A stretch of DNA of 52,713 nt from Nesterenkonia sp. E16_10 (GTDB lineage Bacteria > Actinomycetota > Actinomycetes > Actinomycetales > Micrococcaceae): assembly GCF_017347085.1 (NCBI RefSeq), contig NZ_JADPSA010000051.1, forward strand, positions 1-52,713, given 5' to 3'. Made by a program: the position numbers and the translations under genes. Positions 7,529 to 16,422 of this stretch are shown here, one piece after another. The notes under the pieces are model-generated. The model was given only the letters and a program-made list of their open reading frames with translations, had not been told where the DNA came from and did no database searches. The stretch's first letter is position 1, and every line of letters starts with the position of its first letter.

Positions 7529-9093
7529 TTCTTGGCCTCCGCGAGGGGGATCTCGTCGATTTCGAATTCGGCATCGGGTCCTGGGTCGCAGCCGCCGCCA
7601 GGGTTCTGTGTGGAACCGGCGTCTGTGGCCGAGGGCGTCTCCAGCAGCATCTTCCCGCGGCGGCTCTCCGGCGGCAGCTTGATCGGGTAGACCCCGGAGA
7701 AGCAGGCGGTGCACAGGGTGGAGCGGGGCTGCTTCGTGGCGGCGATCATCCCGTCCTCGGAGATGTAGGCCAGCGAGTCGGCCCCCACCGCCTGGGTGAT
7801 CTCGTCCATGGTGGCGCCGTTGGCGATCAGCTCGGCCCTGGAGGCGAAGTCGATGCCGTAGAAGCAGGGCCATTTCACCGGCGGGGAGGAGATCTTCACA
7901 TGGATCTCGGCCGCGCCGGCCTCCTTGAGCATCCGCACGATCGCACGCTGGGTGTTGCCGCGCACGATCGAGTCATCCACGACCACCACGCGCTTGCCGC
8001 GGACCACATGGTCCTGGACGTTGAGCTTGAGCCGGATCCCGAGCTGGCGCAGGGTCTGCGAGGGCTCGATGAAGGTCCGACCGACGTAGGCGTTCTTGAT
8101 GAACCCCTGCGCGAACGGCAGCCCGGAGGCCTCGGCGTAGCCCACCGCCGCCGGGGTTCCGGATTCTGGGACCGGGATCACGATGTCGGCGTCGTGGGTG
8201 TCCTCGCGGGCCAGCTGGCGGCCCATCTCGACCCGGGACTCATAGACCGAGCGGCCGTTGATGTTGGCGTCCGGGCGGGCCAGGTAGACGTATTCGAAGA
8301 CGCAGCGCGAGGGGGTGGCGGCGGCGAAGCGGTGCGAGCGCACGCCGTCGGAGTCGATGGCGATCAGCTCGCCGGGCTCGATCTCGCGGATCACCGAGGC
8401 GCCCACGGTGGCCAGCGCCGACTGCTCCGAGGCGACCACCCAGCCGCTGGCGAGGCGTCCCAGCACCAGCGGGCGCACACCGTGCGGATCCCGGGCGGCG
8501 TAGAGCGTGTTCTCATTCATGAACACCAGGCAGAACGCGCCCTCCAGGGTGGGCAGCAGCGCCATCGCCTGAGCTTCGAGGCTGTCTCCGGGCTGTTCCT
8601 TCAGCAGCGCCGTCACCAGCGCGGTGTCGGTGGTGTTGCCCTGGTTGAGCTCGCCGAAGTCGGCGCGTCCGTGGCGTTCGATGATCCGGTCGCGCAGGTC
8701 TGCGGAGTTCGTCAGGTTGCCGTTGTGGCCCAGTGCCACGGTGCCGTGCGGGGTGTCCCCGAGAGTGGGCTGGGCGTTGGACCACTGGCTGGCCCCGGTG
8801 GTGGAGTAACGGCAGTGCCCGACGGCGATGTGCCCGGTCAGCGAGTTCAGCGTGGACTCGTCGAAGACCTGGGAGACCAGGCCGAGGTCCTTATAGACCC
8901 GGATGCTGTTGCCGTCGGAGGCGGCGATCCCGGCTGACTCCTGGCCGCGGTGCTGCAGCGCGTAGAGCCCGTAGTAGGCCAGTTTGGAGACTTCCTCCCC
9001 GGGCGCCCAGACGCCGAAGACGCCGCATTCGTCCTGCGGCAGCGGGTCCTCGTCGAGGAGATTGAAGTTCAGCCGACCATCATTCCGGGTCAT
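7525..9093 (-). CDS. purF: Amidophosphoribosyltransferase
   Basis: A 522-residue enzyme of the first purine step, transferring glutamine amide nitrogen to PRPP. The propeptide (residues 1-22) precedes the catalytic Cys23 in DECGVFGVW. The N-terminal glutaminase domain shows LYALQHRGQESAGIA and GHNGNLTN; the C-terminal phosphoribosyltransferase domain shows the PRPP motif VVVVDDSIVRGNT. Cys residues in KWPCFYG and TLCTACFSG fit the Fe-S-containing branch. ATG 9093 was chosen over an upstream ATG at 9135 because family similarity begins here and AGGA lies about 9 bases before it. The start lies 14 bases inside the preceding membrane-protein gene. Confidence 0.95.
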   Translation of the reverse strand: MTRNDGRLNFNLLDEDPLPQDECGVFGVWAPGEEVSKLAYYGLYALQHRGQESAGIAASDGNSIRVYKDLGLVSQVFDESTLNSLTGHIAVGHCRYSTTGASQWSNAQPTLGDTPHGTVALGHNGNLTNSADLRDRIIERHGRADFGELNQGNTTDTALVTALLKEQPGDSLEAQAMALLPTLEGAFCLVFMNENTLYAARDPHGVRPLVLGRLASGWVVASEQSALATVGASVIREIEPGELIAIDSDGVRSHRFAAATPSRCVFEYVYLARPDANINGRSVYESRVEMGRQLAREDTHDADIVIPVPESGTPAAVGYAEASGLPFAQGFIKNAYVGRTFIEPSQTLRQLGIRLKLNVQDHVVRGKRVVVVDDSIVRGNTQRAIVRMLKEAGAAEIHVKISSPPVKWPCFYGIDFASRAELIANGATMDEITQAVGADSLAYISEDGMIAATKQPRSTLCTACFSGVYPIKLPPESRRGKMLLETPSATDAGSTQNPGGGCDPGPDAEFEIDEIPLAEAKK

Positions 9094-9403
9094 GCGCAGG
9101 AGTCCTCTCTGCAGAGTCGAGCTTCTGCAGGTCATAAGTGCGGGTGCGCTTCCGCGAGCGCCAGTCGATGAACAGCCAGGTCACGGCGCCCAAGGCGAGG
9201 CCGGGCATGGCGAAGGCGACGGTGAGATATCCCAGCGAACCGCCGAACGAGTAGTCATCCGCCGGTCCGGTGACCAGCACCACGACGACGGCGGCCAGCA
9301 CGGCCGCGAGCACACCTGCGATGAGGAAGGGGCTCAGTCTGGGAGTGGGACGAACGGTCACCTGCCGAGGCTCCGACTCGCCGGGCTGCTCGCGTGAAGA
9401 CAT
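9080..9403 (-). CDS. Small two-helix membrane protein upstream of purF
   Basis: A 107-residue protein with two hydrophobic helices (about residues 26-46 and 57-78), a Pro/Thr-rich N-terminal tail and a basic C-terminus (DWRSRKRTRTYDLQKL). No family I can name. ATG 9403 is preferred to the ATG at 9412 because a TAGCAT box ends exactly seven bases before 9403, fitting a leaderless mRNA. The gene overlaps purF by 14 bases, so the promoter here may also feed the purF-purM genes. Similar small membrane proteins precede purF in other Micrococcaceae (from memory). Confidence 0.7.
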   Translation of the reverse strand: MSSREQPGESEPRQVTVRPTPRLSPFLIAGVLAAVLAAVVVVLVTGPADDYSFGGSLGYLTVAFAMPGLALGAVTWLFIDWRSRKRTRTYDLQKLDSAERTPAHDPE

Positions 9404-9410
9404 ATCCCCC

Positions 9411-9416
9411 ATGCTA
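9411..9416 (-). promoter_or_regulatory. Leaderless -10 box for the membrane protein-purF-purM unit
   Basis: TAGCAT on the minus strand ends seven bases before ATG 9403 and no ribosome binding site lies between, the arrangement of leaderless actinobacterial promoters. Confidence 0.5.
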
Positions 9417-9493
9417 CCGGCCCAGCCTGGGTGCCGGGCACCTGCGAGCTGGAGACCGGGATGATGGGTGGCAGCGGCGGGGCCGGAGAGGGT

Positions 9494-9859
9494 TCACCGG
9501 CGGGGCGGCAACAGCGGCAGCAGCGCCGAGAGGTCCGCGCGGGTGCCGGAGGCGGAGATTCGCCCGGCGGCGCTGGCGCTGGACCAGCCGGTGGCCCCGG
9601 TGGCGAGCTCCAGCCAGTCCTGCGGGGCGAGTTCGACCACGTTGGGCGGGGTGCCCCGGGAGTGGTTGGGTCCCTCGATGCACTGGGTCACCCCGAAGGG
9701 CGGGACCCGGACCTCCACGGAGTTCCCCGGGGCCAGCTCGGCGAGCTCCTCGAGGCAGTACCGCACGGCAGTGGCCACGGTCCGGCGCTCGGAGTCTCCT
9801 GACTCCCACGCGCGGACCGCGGCCCTGCCGTCTTCGACGCTGATGCGACGTCGTGCCAT
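9494..9859 (-). CDS. Sterol carrier family protein (SCP2-like)
   Basis: A 121-residue protein matching the actinobacterial 'sterol carrier family protein' that commonly sits near purF. Features are an N-terminal helix GRAAVRAW, TVATAVRYCLEELAEL, the strands NSVEVRVPPFGVTQCI, and the late motif VVELAPQDWLELATGATGW, where the acidic/Trp segment is typical of small SCP-like mycothiol or sterol-carrier domains. The ligand in bacteria is unknown. It begins 13 bases after the gabD stop on the same strand and may be co-transcribed with it. Seventy-seven to ninety bases separate its end from the purF unit. The function label is by family only. Confidence 0.65.
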   Translation of the reverse strand: MARRRISVEDGRAAVRAWESGDSERRTVATAVRYCLEELAELAPGNSVEVRVPPFGVTQCIEGPNHSRGTPPNVVELAPQDWLELATGATGWSSASAAGRISASGTRADLSALLPLLPPRR

Positions 9860-9872
9860 GCTCAGCGGCTCA

Positions 9873-11249
9873 TCATCCGGCGATCTTGACCAGACGCTTG
9901 TTGACGAACTCGGCCATGCCGTAGGGGCCCAGCTCGCGGCCCACGCCGGAGCGCTTCACCCCGCCGAAGGGCAGCTCGGCGGAGGTGCCTGGGGGCTGGT
10001 TCACGAAGACCATGCCGGTCTGGATCTGCTCGCCCACGCGCTGGGCACGCGCTTCGTCTGTGGAGTAGACCGAGGCGGAGAGGCCGTACTGGGTGTCGTT
10101 GGCCAGCCGCACGGCTTCTTCCTCGTTCGCGACCTTATAGACCATGGCCACGGGTCCGAAGAGCTCCTCGCCGTAGGCGCGCATCTCGGGGGTGATGTCG
10201 GTCAGCAGCGTCGGCTGGTACCAGGCGCCGCCGCGCTCATCGAAGTCGCCGCCCATGTGCAGGGTCGCGCCCTGCTTCACGGTGTCCTGGACCTGCTCGT
10301 GCAGATCCTCAGCCGCCGAGACCGAGGACATCGGACCGACGAAGGAGTCTTCCGACATCGGATCGCGCAGCTCGATCTTGCCGAGCGAGTCGCGGAACTG
10401 CTCCATGAACTCGTCATAGAACTCCTCGAGCACGATCACGCGCTTGGCGGCGTTGCAGGCCTGCCCGGCGTTGGCCATCCGGCCGGAGACCGCGCCCTTG
10501 ACTGCCTGGGGAAGGATCTCGCGGTCGAGCACGAGCAGCGGATCATTGCCGCCGAGCTCGAGGACGACCTTCTTGAGGTTCTCACCCGCGGTGGCGGCGA
10601 CCTTGGTGCCGGCCCGCTCGGAGCCGGTCAGCGAGACGCCCTGGACGCGCGGGTCCGGGATGACGATCTCCGCGATCTGCTGGCTGGAGACGTACACGTT
10701 GGTGTAGGCGTTCTCCGGGAAGCCGGCATCGTGGAAGATCTGCTCGATGGCCGCTGCGGACTCGGGGCACTGGGAGGCGTGCTTGAGCAGGATCGTGTTG
10801 CCGATCATCAGGTTCGGCGCGGCGAAGCGGGCGACCTGGTAGTACGGGAAGTTCCAGGGCATGATGCCCAGCAGCACGCCGAAGGGCTCGCTCTGCATGA
10901 AGGCGCGTCCGTCGGGAGCGTCGGTGATCTCCTCGTCCTTCAGGAACTCTGCACCGTGATCGGCGTAGTAGTTGAAGATCGAGATGACGATGTCGAGCTC
11001 GGAGCGGGCCTGCTTGATCGGCTTGCCCATCTCACGGGTGATGATCTCCGCGAGCTTGTCCTTGCGCTCCTCGTAGAGGTCGGCCGCACGGCGCAGCAGG
11101 TTGGCGCGCTCGGAGAGCTCGGACTTGGACCAGGTCGTGAAGGTCTCGGCCGTGCGGTCCAAGGACTCGCGCAGCTGGTCGTCGGTGAGGGTGGCGAACT
11201 CCGCCTCGACCTCACCGGTGGCTGGGTTGGTGACTTTGTAGTCGGCCAT
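9873..11249 (-). CDS. gabD: NAD(P)-dependent succinate-semialdehyde dehydrogenase family protein
   Basis: A 458-residue aldehyde dehydrogenase of the short GabD/YneI class that oxidises succinic semialdehyde to succinate. Visible motifs are MPWNFPYYQVARFAAPNLMIGN (cofactor-binding region), LTGSERAGTKVA, VVLELGGNDPLLVLD with the general-base Glu, NAGQACNAAKR with the catalytic Cys, and the late ELPFGGVKRSGVGRELGPYG. Start ATG 11249 gives MADYKVTNPATGEV, the usual family N-terminus; the frame is open further upstream without similarity. No gabT transaminase is nearby, so the aldehyde source is not evident. Related dehydrogenases act on other semialdehydes. Confidence 0.9.
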   Translation of the reverse strand: MADYKVTNPATGEVEAEFATLTDDQLRESLDRTAETFTTWSKSELSERANLLRRAADLYEERKDKLAEIITREMGKPIKQARSELDIVISIFNYYADHGAEFLKDEEITDAPDGRAFMQSEPFGVLLGIMPWNFPYYQVARFAAPNLMIGNTILLKHASQCPESAAAIEQIFHDAGFPENAYTNVYVSSQQIAEIVIPDPRVQGVSLTGSERAGTKVAATAGENLKKVVLELGGNDPLLVLDREILPQAVKGAVSGRMANAGQACNAAKRVIVLEEFYDEFMEQFRDSLGKIELRDPMSEDSFVGPMSSVSAAEDLHEQVQDTVKQGATLHMGGDFDERGGAWYQPTLLTDITPEMRAYGEELFGPVAMVYKVANEEEAVRLANDTQYGLSASVYSTDEARAQRVGEQIQTGMVFVNQPPGTSAELPFGGVKRSGVGRELGPYGMAEFVNKRLVKIAG

Positions 11250-11402
11250 AGGAATCTGTGCCTCGCTTTTCAGTGGTCGATAGGTGACCTGGCCGCCGGC
11301 GCGGCGGACTCCATCGACGGTATGGCTCCGCGCGGTGCGGCACAAGCCGATCGGGCGCTGAGCGGGGTTGTTCACCACTGCGCGAAACCGGACCGCGCTG
11401 GG

Positions 11403-11450
11403 GAATAAAAACGGCGTGCAGCGCACCTGTGCCGCGGGACCCCTGCGGCA
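11403..11450 (-). terminator. Probable intrinsic terminator of the asparaginase gene
   Basis: Read on the minus strand after the asparaginase stop, a nine-pair hairpin (11430-11438 with 11442-11450) and a short GTGC/GCAC hairpin are followed by GCCGTTTTTATT. A T-run after a stable stem is unusual in this GC-rich window and fits an intrinsic terminator. The 226-base gap also contains the gabD promoter region. Confidence 0.6.
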
Positions 11451-11475
11451 GCGGCGTCGGGATTGGAACCGGGGT

Positions 11476-12576
11476 TCAGAGGCGTTCGAGCAGCGTCGGG
11501 GCCAGCCGGATGCTGCCCACCTGCTCTTCGCCGAGCCCACCGGTGATCGGCTTGACGATCTTGCGCAGCACCGGGCCCAGGGCGTCGAGCTCGATCACGC
11601 CGCGGGCTGCGAGCATGCTCAGCGCCACCAGGTTCGTGGCGCGGGAGGACCCGTCGAGGACCTTGACCGCGACGGCGGTCCCGTCCGGTGCCCCGATCAC
11701 CAGGACGCCCTCGGCGCCGAGCTTCGCGGTCAGGCCCAGCTCTTCGAGCACCAGGGTGTTGGCCTCCCCGCGGCCATGCACCGCCCACGGGTAGTCCAGC
11801 ATCGCCTGGTTCACCGTGAACGCGTGGACCTCGGCGTCGCGGCGCGAGGTGGCGGCGGCGAGCTTGGAGAATCCACGGGCCAGCCCGGTCAGCGAGAGCG
11901 CCGGGGCGGGCGCGCCGCAGCCGTCGACCCCGACCTCGGTGGGCACCTCGCCGCAGTACTCGGTGATCACCTCCATGATCACCTTCTGCAGCGGGTGGGA
12001 GCGCTCGAGGTAGGTGTTGAGCCGCCAGCCGTTGGTGCGGGTCGCGGCCAGGAACGCGGCATGTTTGCCGGAGCAGTTGAAGGCCAGCGGGGTCTCGGTC
12101 TTGCCGGCCTCCAGGTGGACCCGCAGGTCCTGGTGGCGGGCGGGCCAGGCCGCCGGGCACTTCAGCGCCGAGGCGTCGAGGCCCTCGGCGGCGAGGACGC
12201 TCGCGGCGAGCTCCTGATGCTTGCGCGAGCCCACGTGGGACCCGCAGGCCAGGGCCACCGCTTCCGGGGAGATCAGCGCGCCGGAGCGCAGCGAGGCGAT
12301 GGCCTGGAACGGCTTCAGCGTGGAGCGCGGGAACATCAGCCGCTCGGGAGCGCCGATGGACTCCAGCACCGCCCCGTCGGGCCCGACCAGCACCGCGGAG
12401 CCGATATGCCGGGACTCCGCGACGCCGGCGCGGGTCACCACGGCCAGTTCGGCGGACTCCGCCACCGAGGCAGGCTCCAGACCCTGCAGCGCAGAGGTTC
12501 CTGCAGGGGTTCCGGCGGAGCCTTCGGGGGTGGACGGCACCGAGGGTGCAACGGGTGAGCGGCGCGCATCAGTCAT
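11476..12576 (-). CDS. Asparaginase II family protein
   Basis: A 366-residue enzyme of the asparaginase II family, distinct from classical bacterial L-asparaginases, predicted to hydrolyse asparagine to aspartate and ammonia. Family segments are VVTRAGVAESRHIGSAVLVGPDG, MFPRSTLKPFQAIA, ALACGSHVGSRKHQELA, FNCSGKHAAFLA and VDGCGAPAPALSLTGLA. The first 40 residues are low-complexity (Pro, Ser, Ala) and not conserved. The ATG at 12576 is preceded by a TAGACT box at six bases and no ribosome binding site, suggesting a leaderless transcript; it is divergent from purD-purC across 78 bases. Confidence 0.88.
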   Translation of the reverse strand: MTDARRSPVAPSVPSTPEGSAGTPAGTSALQGLEPASVAESAELAVVTRAGVAESRHIGSAVLVGPDGAVLESIGAPERLMFPRSTLKPFQAIASLRSGALISPEAVALACGSHVGSRKHQELAASVLAAEGLDASALKCPAAWPARHQDLRVHLEAGKTETPLAFNCSGKHAAFLAATRTNGWRLNTYLERSHPLQKVIMEVITEYCGEVPTEVGVDGCGAPAPALSLTGLARGFSKLAAATSRRDAEVHAFTVNQAMLDYPWAVHGRGEANTLVLEELGLTAKLGAEGVLVIGAPDGTAVAVKVLDGSSRATNLVALSMLAARGVIELDALGPVLRKIVKPITGGLGEEQVGSIRLAPTLLERL

Positions 12577-12582
12577 GGCCTC

Positions 12583-12588
12583 AGTCTA
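12583..12588 (-). promoter_or_regulatory. Leaderless -10 box for asparaginase
   Basis: TAGACT on the minus strand ends six bases before ATG 12576. No ribosome binding site is seen. It faces the purD-purC -10 box 54 bases away. Confidence 0.55.
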
Positions 12589-12641
12589 CGGAGTGTGGGC
12601 CCCACGCAGCCGGAGCGGACCTGCGCCCGTGTGCCGTTCGA

Positions 12642-12647
12642 TAGGCT
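12642..12647 (+). promoter_or_regulatory. Leaderless -10 box for purD-purC
   Basis: TAGGCT ends seven bases before the GTG at 12655. The lack of a ribosome binding site and the fit of the resulting protein to the PurD N-terminus support GTG 12655 as both start codon and transcript start. Confidence 0.55.
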
Positions 12648-12654
12648 GAGCGAC

Positions 12655-14955
12655 GTGAAGGTACTTGTAGTCGGCCCGGGAGGCCGCGAGCACGCCATCG
12701 TCCGAGCACTGCTGCGCGATGAAGCAGTCACCACCGTGGAGGCCGCGCCGGGCAATGCCGGCATTGCGGCGCAGGTCCGCTGCCACAGCCTCGACGCCCA
12801 GGACGGGGCCGAGGTGGCCGCGCTCGCGGTCACCGGAGGCTTCGACCTGGTGGTCATCGGCCCCGAGGCGCCGCTGGCCGCCGGGGTGGCCGACGCCGTC
12901 CGGGCCGCCGGGATCCCGGCCTTCGGGCCCTCCGCCGCCGCCGCGCGGCTGGAGGCCTCCAAGGCCTTCGCCAAGGAGATCATGGCCGCCGCCGAGGTGC
13001 CCACCGCCGGAGCGGTGCATGTCACCGACCTCGCCGCCGCGGCCTCCGCGGTGGACCGGTTCGGCGCGCCCTACGTCATCAAGGACGACGGTCTCGCCGC
13101 CGGCAAGGGTGTGGTGGTCACCGAGGACCGCGCCGAGGCGCTGGCCCACGCCGAGGCCTGCTTCGCCGCCGGGGGCTCCGTGGTGATCGAGGAGTTCCTC
13201 GACGGCCCCGAGGTCTCGCTCTTCGTGCTCTCCGACGGGGTGAACCTGGTGCCGCTGTCCCCGGCGCAGGACTTCAAACGGATCTTCAACGACGACGCCG
13301 GCCCCAACACCGGCGGCATGGGCGCCTACACCCCGCTGGACTGGTTGGAGGGCTACACCGAGACCGACGCCGCCGGCGTCCAGCGCGACTTCGTGCAGAT
13401 CGTGGTGGACACCGTCGCCGCCCCGACCCTGGCCGAGATGTCTCGCCGCGGGACCCCCTTCGTGGGGGTGCTCTACTGCGGCCTGGCCGTCACCTCCCGC
13501 GGCGTGCGGGTCATCGAGTTCAACGCCCGCTTCGGCGACCCGGAGACCCAGGCGGTGCTCGAGCGACTCGCCACCCCGCTGGGTCGGCTGCTGCTGGACT
13601 GCTCCACCGGCTCGCTCGGCCCGGCGCGCTCCCTGGAGTGGGCGCAGGGCTACGCCGCCGACGTCGTGCTGGCCGCCGAGAACTACCCGGAGTCCCCGCG
13701 CAAGGGCGATCTGATCAGCGGCACCGCGGAGGCCGAGAGCCTCGAGGGTGTGGCCGTGCTGCATGCCGGCACCGCAGTCGATGAGCAGGGCCGGCTGACC
13801 ACGGCCGGCGGGCGAGTGCTCGCCGTCGTCGGGACCGGGGCGTCGCTGGCCGACGCCGTGGACCGCGCCTACGCTGGAGTGCAGAAGATCAGCTGGACGG
13901 GCGCGCAGCACCGCACCGACATCGCCGCGAAGGCGCTCGCCGGAGAGATCCAGCTCGGCGGCGCCTCCCGCGGGTCAACGACGCGCGAACCAGCGCGCCC
14001 GGTCGAGACCGGGTCCGAGACCGGGTCCGTGGCCGAGGCCGGGTCGGTGGCCGAGGCCGCGTCCGAGCAGGAGCTCCCCGGCTGGGTGCACCTGTCCTCC
14101 GGGAAGGTCCGCGACCTCTACCGGCCCGCCCCCGGATCGCCCTGGGCCGGACAGGACGTGGTCCTGATGGTCGCCAGCGACCGGATCAGCGCCTATGACC
14201 ACGTGCTCTCCACGCCCATCCCGGACAAGGGGATCATCCTGACCCAGCTGAGCCTGTGGTGGTTCGACCAGCTCGAGGCCGCAGGGATCTCTCACCATGT
14301 GGTCTCGGTGGAGGTCCCCGAGGCCGTCGCCGGACGCGCGATGATCTGCCGAGACCTGCAGATGATCCCGGCCGAATGCATCGCCCGCGGCTACCTCACC
14401 GGGTCCGGGCTCGCCGAGTATCGGCAGAACGGCACCGTGACCGGGCTTCTGCTGCCCGAGGGCCTCACCGACGGTTCGAAGCTGCCGGAGCCGATCTTCA
14501 CCCCCTCCTCGAAGGCCGCCCAGGGCGACCACGACGAGAACATCAGCTTCGAGACGCTCACCGAGAACGTCGGCGCCCCGGTGGCGGGGCAGCTGCGCGA
14601 GGCGACCCTGCGGATCTACGTCTTGGCCGAGGAGATCTGCCGCGAGGCTGGAGTGATCCTGGCCGACACCAAGCTCGAGTTCGGCTTCGACCCGGGCGGG
14701 GCGCTCACCGTGGCCGATGAGGTGCTCACCCCGGACTCCTCACGCTTCTGGCCCGCGGAGAGCTGGGAGCCCGGCGCGGCGCAGCCCTCCTTCGACAAGC
14801 AGTTCGTCCGGGACTGGCTGACCTCGGATGAGTCCGGATGGGACCGGAGCTCGAACCAGGCCCCGCCGGCGCTGCCGCAGCAGGTCACCGAGGCCACCCG
14901 CCAGCGTTATCTGGACGCCTATCAGCGGATCACCGGGACCGAGCTGCTCCTCTGA
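12655..14955 (+). CDS. purD-purC: Fused GAR synthetase and SAICAR synthetase (PurD-PurC)
   Basis: A 766-residue fusion of two purine enzymes. Residues 1 to about 440 are PurD (phosphoribosylamine to GAR): KVLVVGPGGREHAIV, the ATP-grasp core PYVIKDDGLAAGKGV, FNDDAGPNTGGMGAYTP and VIEFNARFGDPETQ. Residues about 473-766 are PurC (SAICAR synthesis): SGKVRDLYRP, VASDRISAYDHVLSTPIPDKG, ECIARGYLTGSGLAEY and DTKLEFGFD. A linker at about residues 445-472 (Glu, Thr, Gly, Ser, Val, Ala) joins them without a stop; its DNA is two sets of in-frame tandem repeats. In related bacteria purD and purC are adjacent separate genes. The usual PurC N-terminus (LPGWVHLSSGKVRDLY) resumes right after the linker. Separate PurC translation from a linker GTG cannot be excluded. 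GTG start chosen by family fit and promoter spacing. Confidence 0.92.
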   Translation: MKVLVVGPGGREHAIVRALLRDEAVTTVEAAPGNAGIAAQVRCHSLDAQDGAEVAALAVTGGFDLVVIGPEAPLAAGVADAVRAAGIPAFGPSAAAARLEASKAFAKEIMAAAEVPTAGAVHVTDLAAAASAVDRFGAPYVIKDDGLAAGKGVVVTEDRAEALAHAEACFAAGGSVVIEEFLDGPEVSLFVLSDGVNLVPLSPAQDFKRIFNDDAGPNTGGMGAYTPLDWLEGYTETDAAGVQRDFVQIVVDTVAAPTLAEMSRRGTPFVGVLYCGLAVTSRGVRVIEFNARFGDPETQAVLERLATPLGRLLLDCSTGSLGPARSLEWAQGYAADVVLAAENYPESPRKGDLISGTAEAESLEGVAVLHAGTAVDEQGRLTTAGGRVLAVVGTGASLADAVDRAYAGVQKISWTGAQHRTDIAAKALAGEIQLGGASRGSTTREPARPVETGSETGSVAEAGSVAEAASEQELPGWVHLSSGKVRDLYRPAPGSPWAGQDVVLMVASDRISAYDHVLSTPIPDKGIILTQLSLWWFDQLEAAGISHHVVSVEVPEAVAGRAMICRDLQMIPAECIARGYLTGSGLAEYRQNGTVTGLLLPEGLTDGSKLPEPIFTPSSKAAQGDHDENISFETLTENVGAPVAGQLREATLRIYVLAEEICREAGVILADTKLEFGFDPGGALTVADEVLTPDSSRFWPAESWEPGAAQPSFDKQFVRDWLTSDESGWDRSSNQAPPALPQQVTEATRQRYLDAYQRITGTELLL
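14005..14064 (+). repeat. In-frame tandem repeats encoding the PurD-PurC linker
   Basis: Two copies of a 12-base unit (GAGACCGGGTCC, 14005-14028) are followed by two copies of an 18-base unit (14029-14046 and 14047-14064; two mismatches). All are in frame, giving ETGS-ETGS-VAEAGS-VAEAAS. They mark the junction between the purD and purC parts. Confidence 0.85.
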
Positions 14956-14970
14956 CCCGCCGAGCCGCGT

Positions 14971-16146
14971 TCAGCGGTCGGTGCACTGTCCGGTGGAGAC
15001 CGTCTCGGAGTAGCGGTCCGGGTCGGTCAGCACCGACCCGGCCTGGTCCGCGGTGATCGCGAAGCCGACGTCGCTGCCCTCCACGGCGCGCGCGAAGACG
15101 ACCCCGGCCACGTCCCCGGACTGATCGATCAGCGGTCCGCCGGAGTTGCCCTGCCGGACATCGGCGCTGAGCTGGAAGATCTCCAGCGTGTTCGGGGAGC
15201 TGCCGTAGATGTTGTTGACCTGTGAGACGTCGCGCGCCTGGACCACCGCGCTGCCCGCGGAGAACGGCCCCCCGGCCGGGTAGCCCATCACGTAGCCGGA
15301 GTCCCCGACGTCGATCCCCTGGCTGATCTGCAGCGGCGCCACATCCAGCCCGTCCACGGCGATCAGAGCCAGGTCGGAGGCCGGATCGAAGTGCACGGCA
15401 CGACCGGTGAGCACCTCACCATCCGGCATCTCCACCGCGGGCTCGGCCACCCCGGCGATGACATGGGCGTTGGTCACCACTCGGGTGGGGGAGACCGCGA
15501 AGCCCGAGCCTGACTGGGACTGTCCGCACTGTTCGGCGACTCCGGTGATCCGGCCCACCGAGGCGGCGGAGGCGAGACCCGCCTCGTTGAGCTCCTGGTT
15601 CTCGGGCAGCTCCGCAGGTTCGGGCACCAGCTGAGCGATCTCCGGAATATCAGAGTCCAGCACCGCGGTGCGGACCTGGGCGAACCAGGACTCCGCCTGA
15701 TCCGGGACTGCGGAGTCGATGGTGCTCAGCACGGTGGACTGCTTCATCGCCTGGTTCACTGCGGGGAAGCCCATGGCCGAGACGGAGAAGGACAGCAGCG
15801 CGATCACGAACACGGCGACCACCACGTTGACCAGCCCGCCGATCAGCGAGCTGATTCCGCGCACGGCACGGGAGTTGAACATCCGCTGGATCTCGGCCCC
15901 GGCGGCGGAGCCCAGCCCGTGGCCGGCGGTCACCAGCACGACGACGGCGGCGAGCACCGCGATCACCCGCCAGAGCGGATCAGGCACCCAGGACGAGACC
16001 AGCGGGACCGCGAAGAAGGCCGCGGTGGCGCCGACCAGGAAGCCGAAGACCCCGCCCAGGGTGGCCCAGACGCCCTTGCGCAGGCCGGCCAGGAGGAAGC
16101 CGAGCAGCACCACCACCAAGATCACGTCGAGTAGGGTGATTCCCAT
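14971..16146 (-). CDS. marP: MarP-type membrane serine protease
   Basis: A 391-residue protease with an N-terminal CvpA-like domain of four hydrophobic helices (about residues 5-125) and an extracytoplasmic trypsin-like domain. The catalytic triad is visible as His228 (TNAHVIAG), Asp258 (PASDLALI) and Ser335 (RQGNSGGPL). Two Cys (EQCGQS and the last TGQCTDR) could form the regulatory disulfide known from M. tuberculosis MarP, a protease needed for acid resistance and cell-wall hydrolase processing. AAGGAG lies 11 bases before the ATG. It converges on purD-purC with a 15-base gap. The CvpA-protease architecture makes the call firm; the substrate is unknown. Confidence 0.93.
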   Translation of the reverse strand: MGITLLDVILVVVLLGFLLAGLRKGVWATLGGVFGFLVGATAAFFAVPLVSSWVPDPLWRVIAVLAAVVVLVTAGHGLGSAAGAEIQRMFNSRAVRGISSLIGGLVNVVVAVFVIALLSFSVSAMGFPAVNQAMKQSTVLSTIDSAVPDQAESWFAQVRTAVLDSDIPEIAQLVPEPAELPENQELNEAGLASAASVGRITGVAEQCGQSQSGSGFAVSPTRVVTNAHVIAGVAEPAVEMPDGEVLTGRAVHFDPASDLALIAVDGLDVAPLQISQGIDVGDSGYVMGYPAGGPFSAGSAVVQARDVSQVNNIYGSSPNTLEIFQLSADVRQGNSGGPLIDQSGDVAGVVFARAVEGSDVGFAITADQAGSVLTDPDRYSETVSTGQCTDR

Positions 16147-16422
16147 CGGGGGCGGACTCCTTATGGTTCAGGTGGCTCGGGCTGTTTCAGGTGACTCTGG
16201 CTCTTGCCCAGGATCGCGGCAGACAGATGTGGCTCGGAGCGGCGGTTCGGGACTGCTGCACCGGGGCCGCTGCGCCGAGCTTCGGGCCGCACGGATCGGT
16301 CCCCAAAGAATGACATAGAATCCTTAGCCGCTTGCTGAACGTTTCCGCACGTCGAGGCGAACTGGTAACTTCTAAGCAACGAGACTCTGTTATCTCACAC
16401 ATCCAGGAAGAACGGATCGCCC

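Noticed and set aside
12586-13911. Long open frame (441 codons) antisense to purD
   Set aside because: It is Gly/His/Val-rich with no family similarity and mirrors the GC-rich third positions of purD, whose domains are clear.
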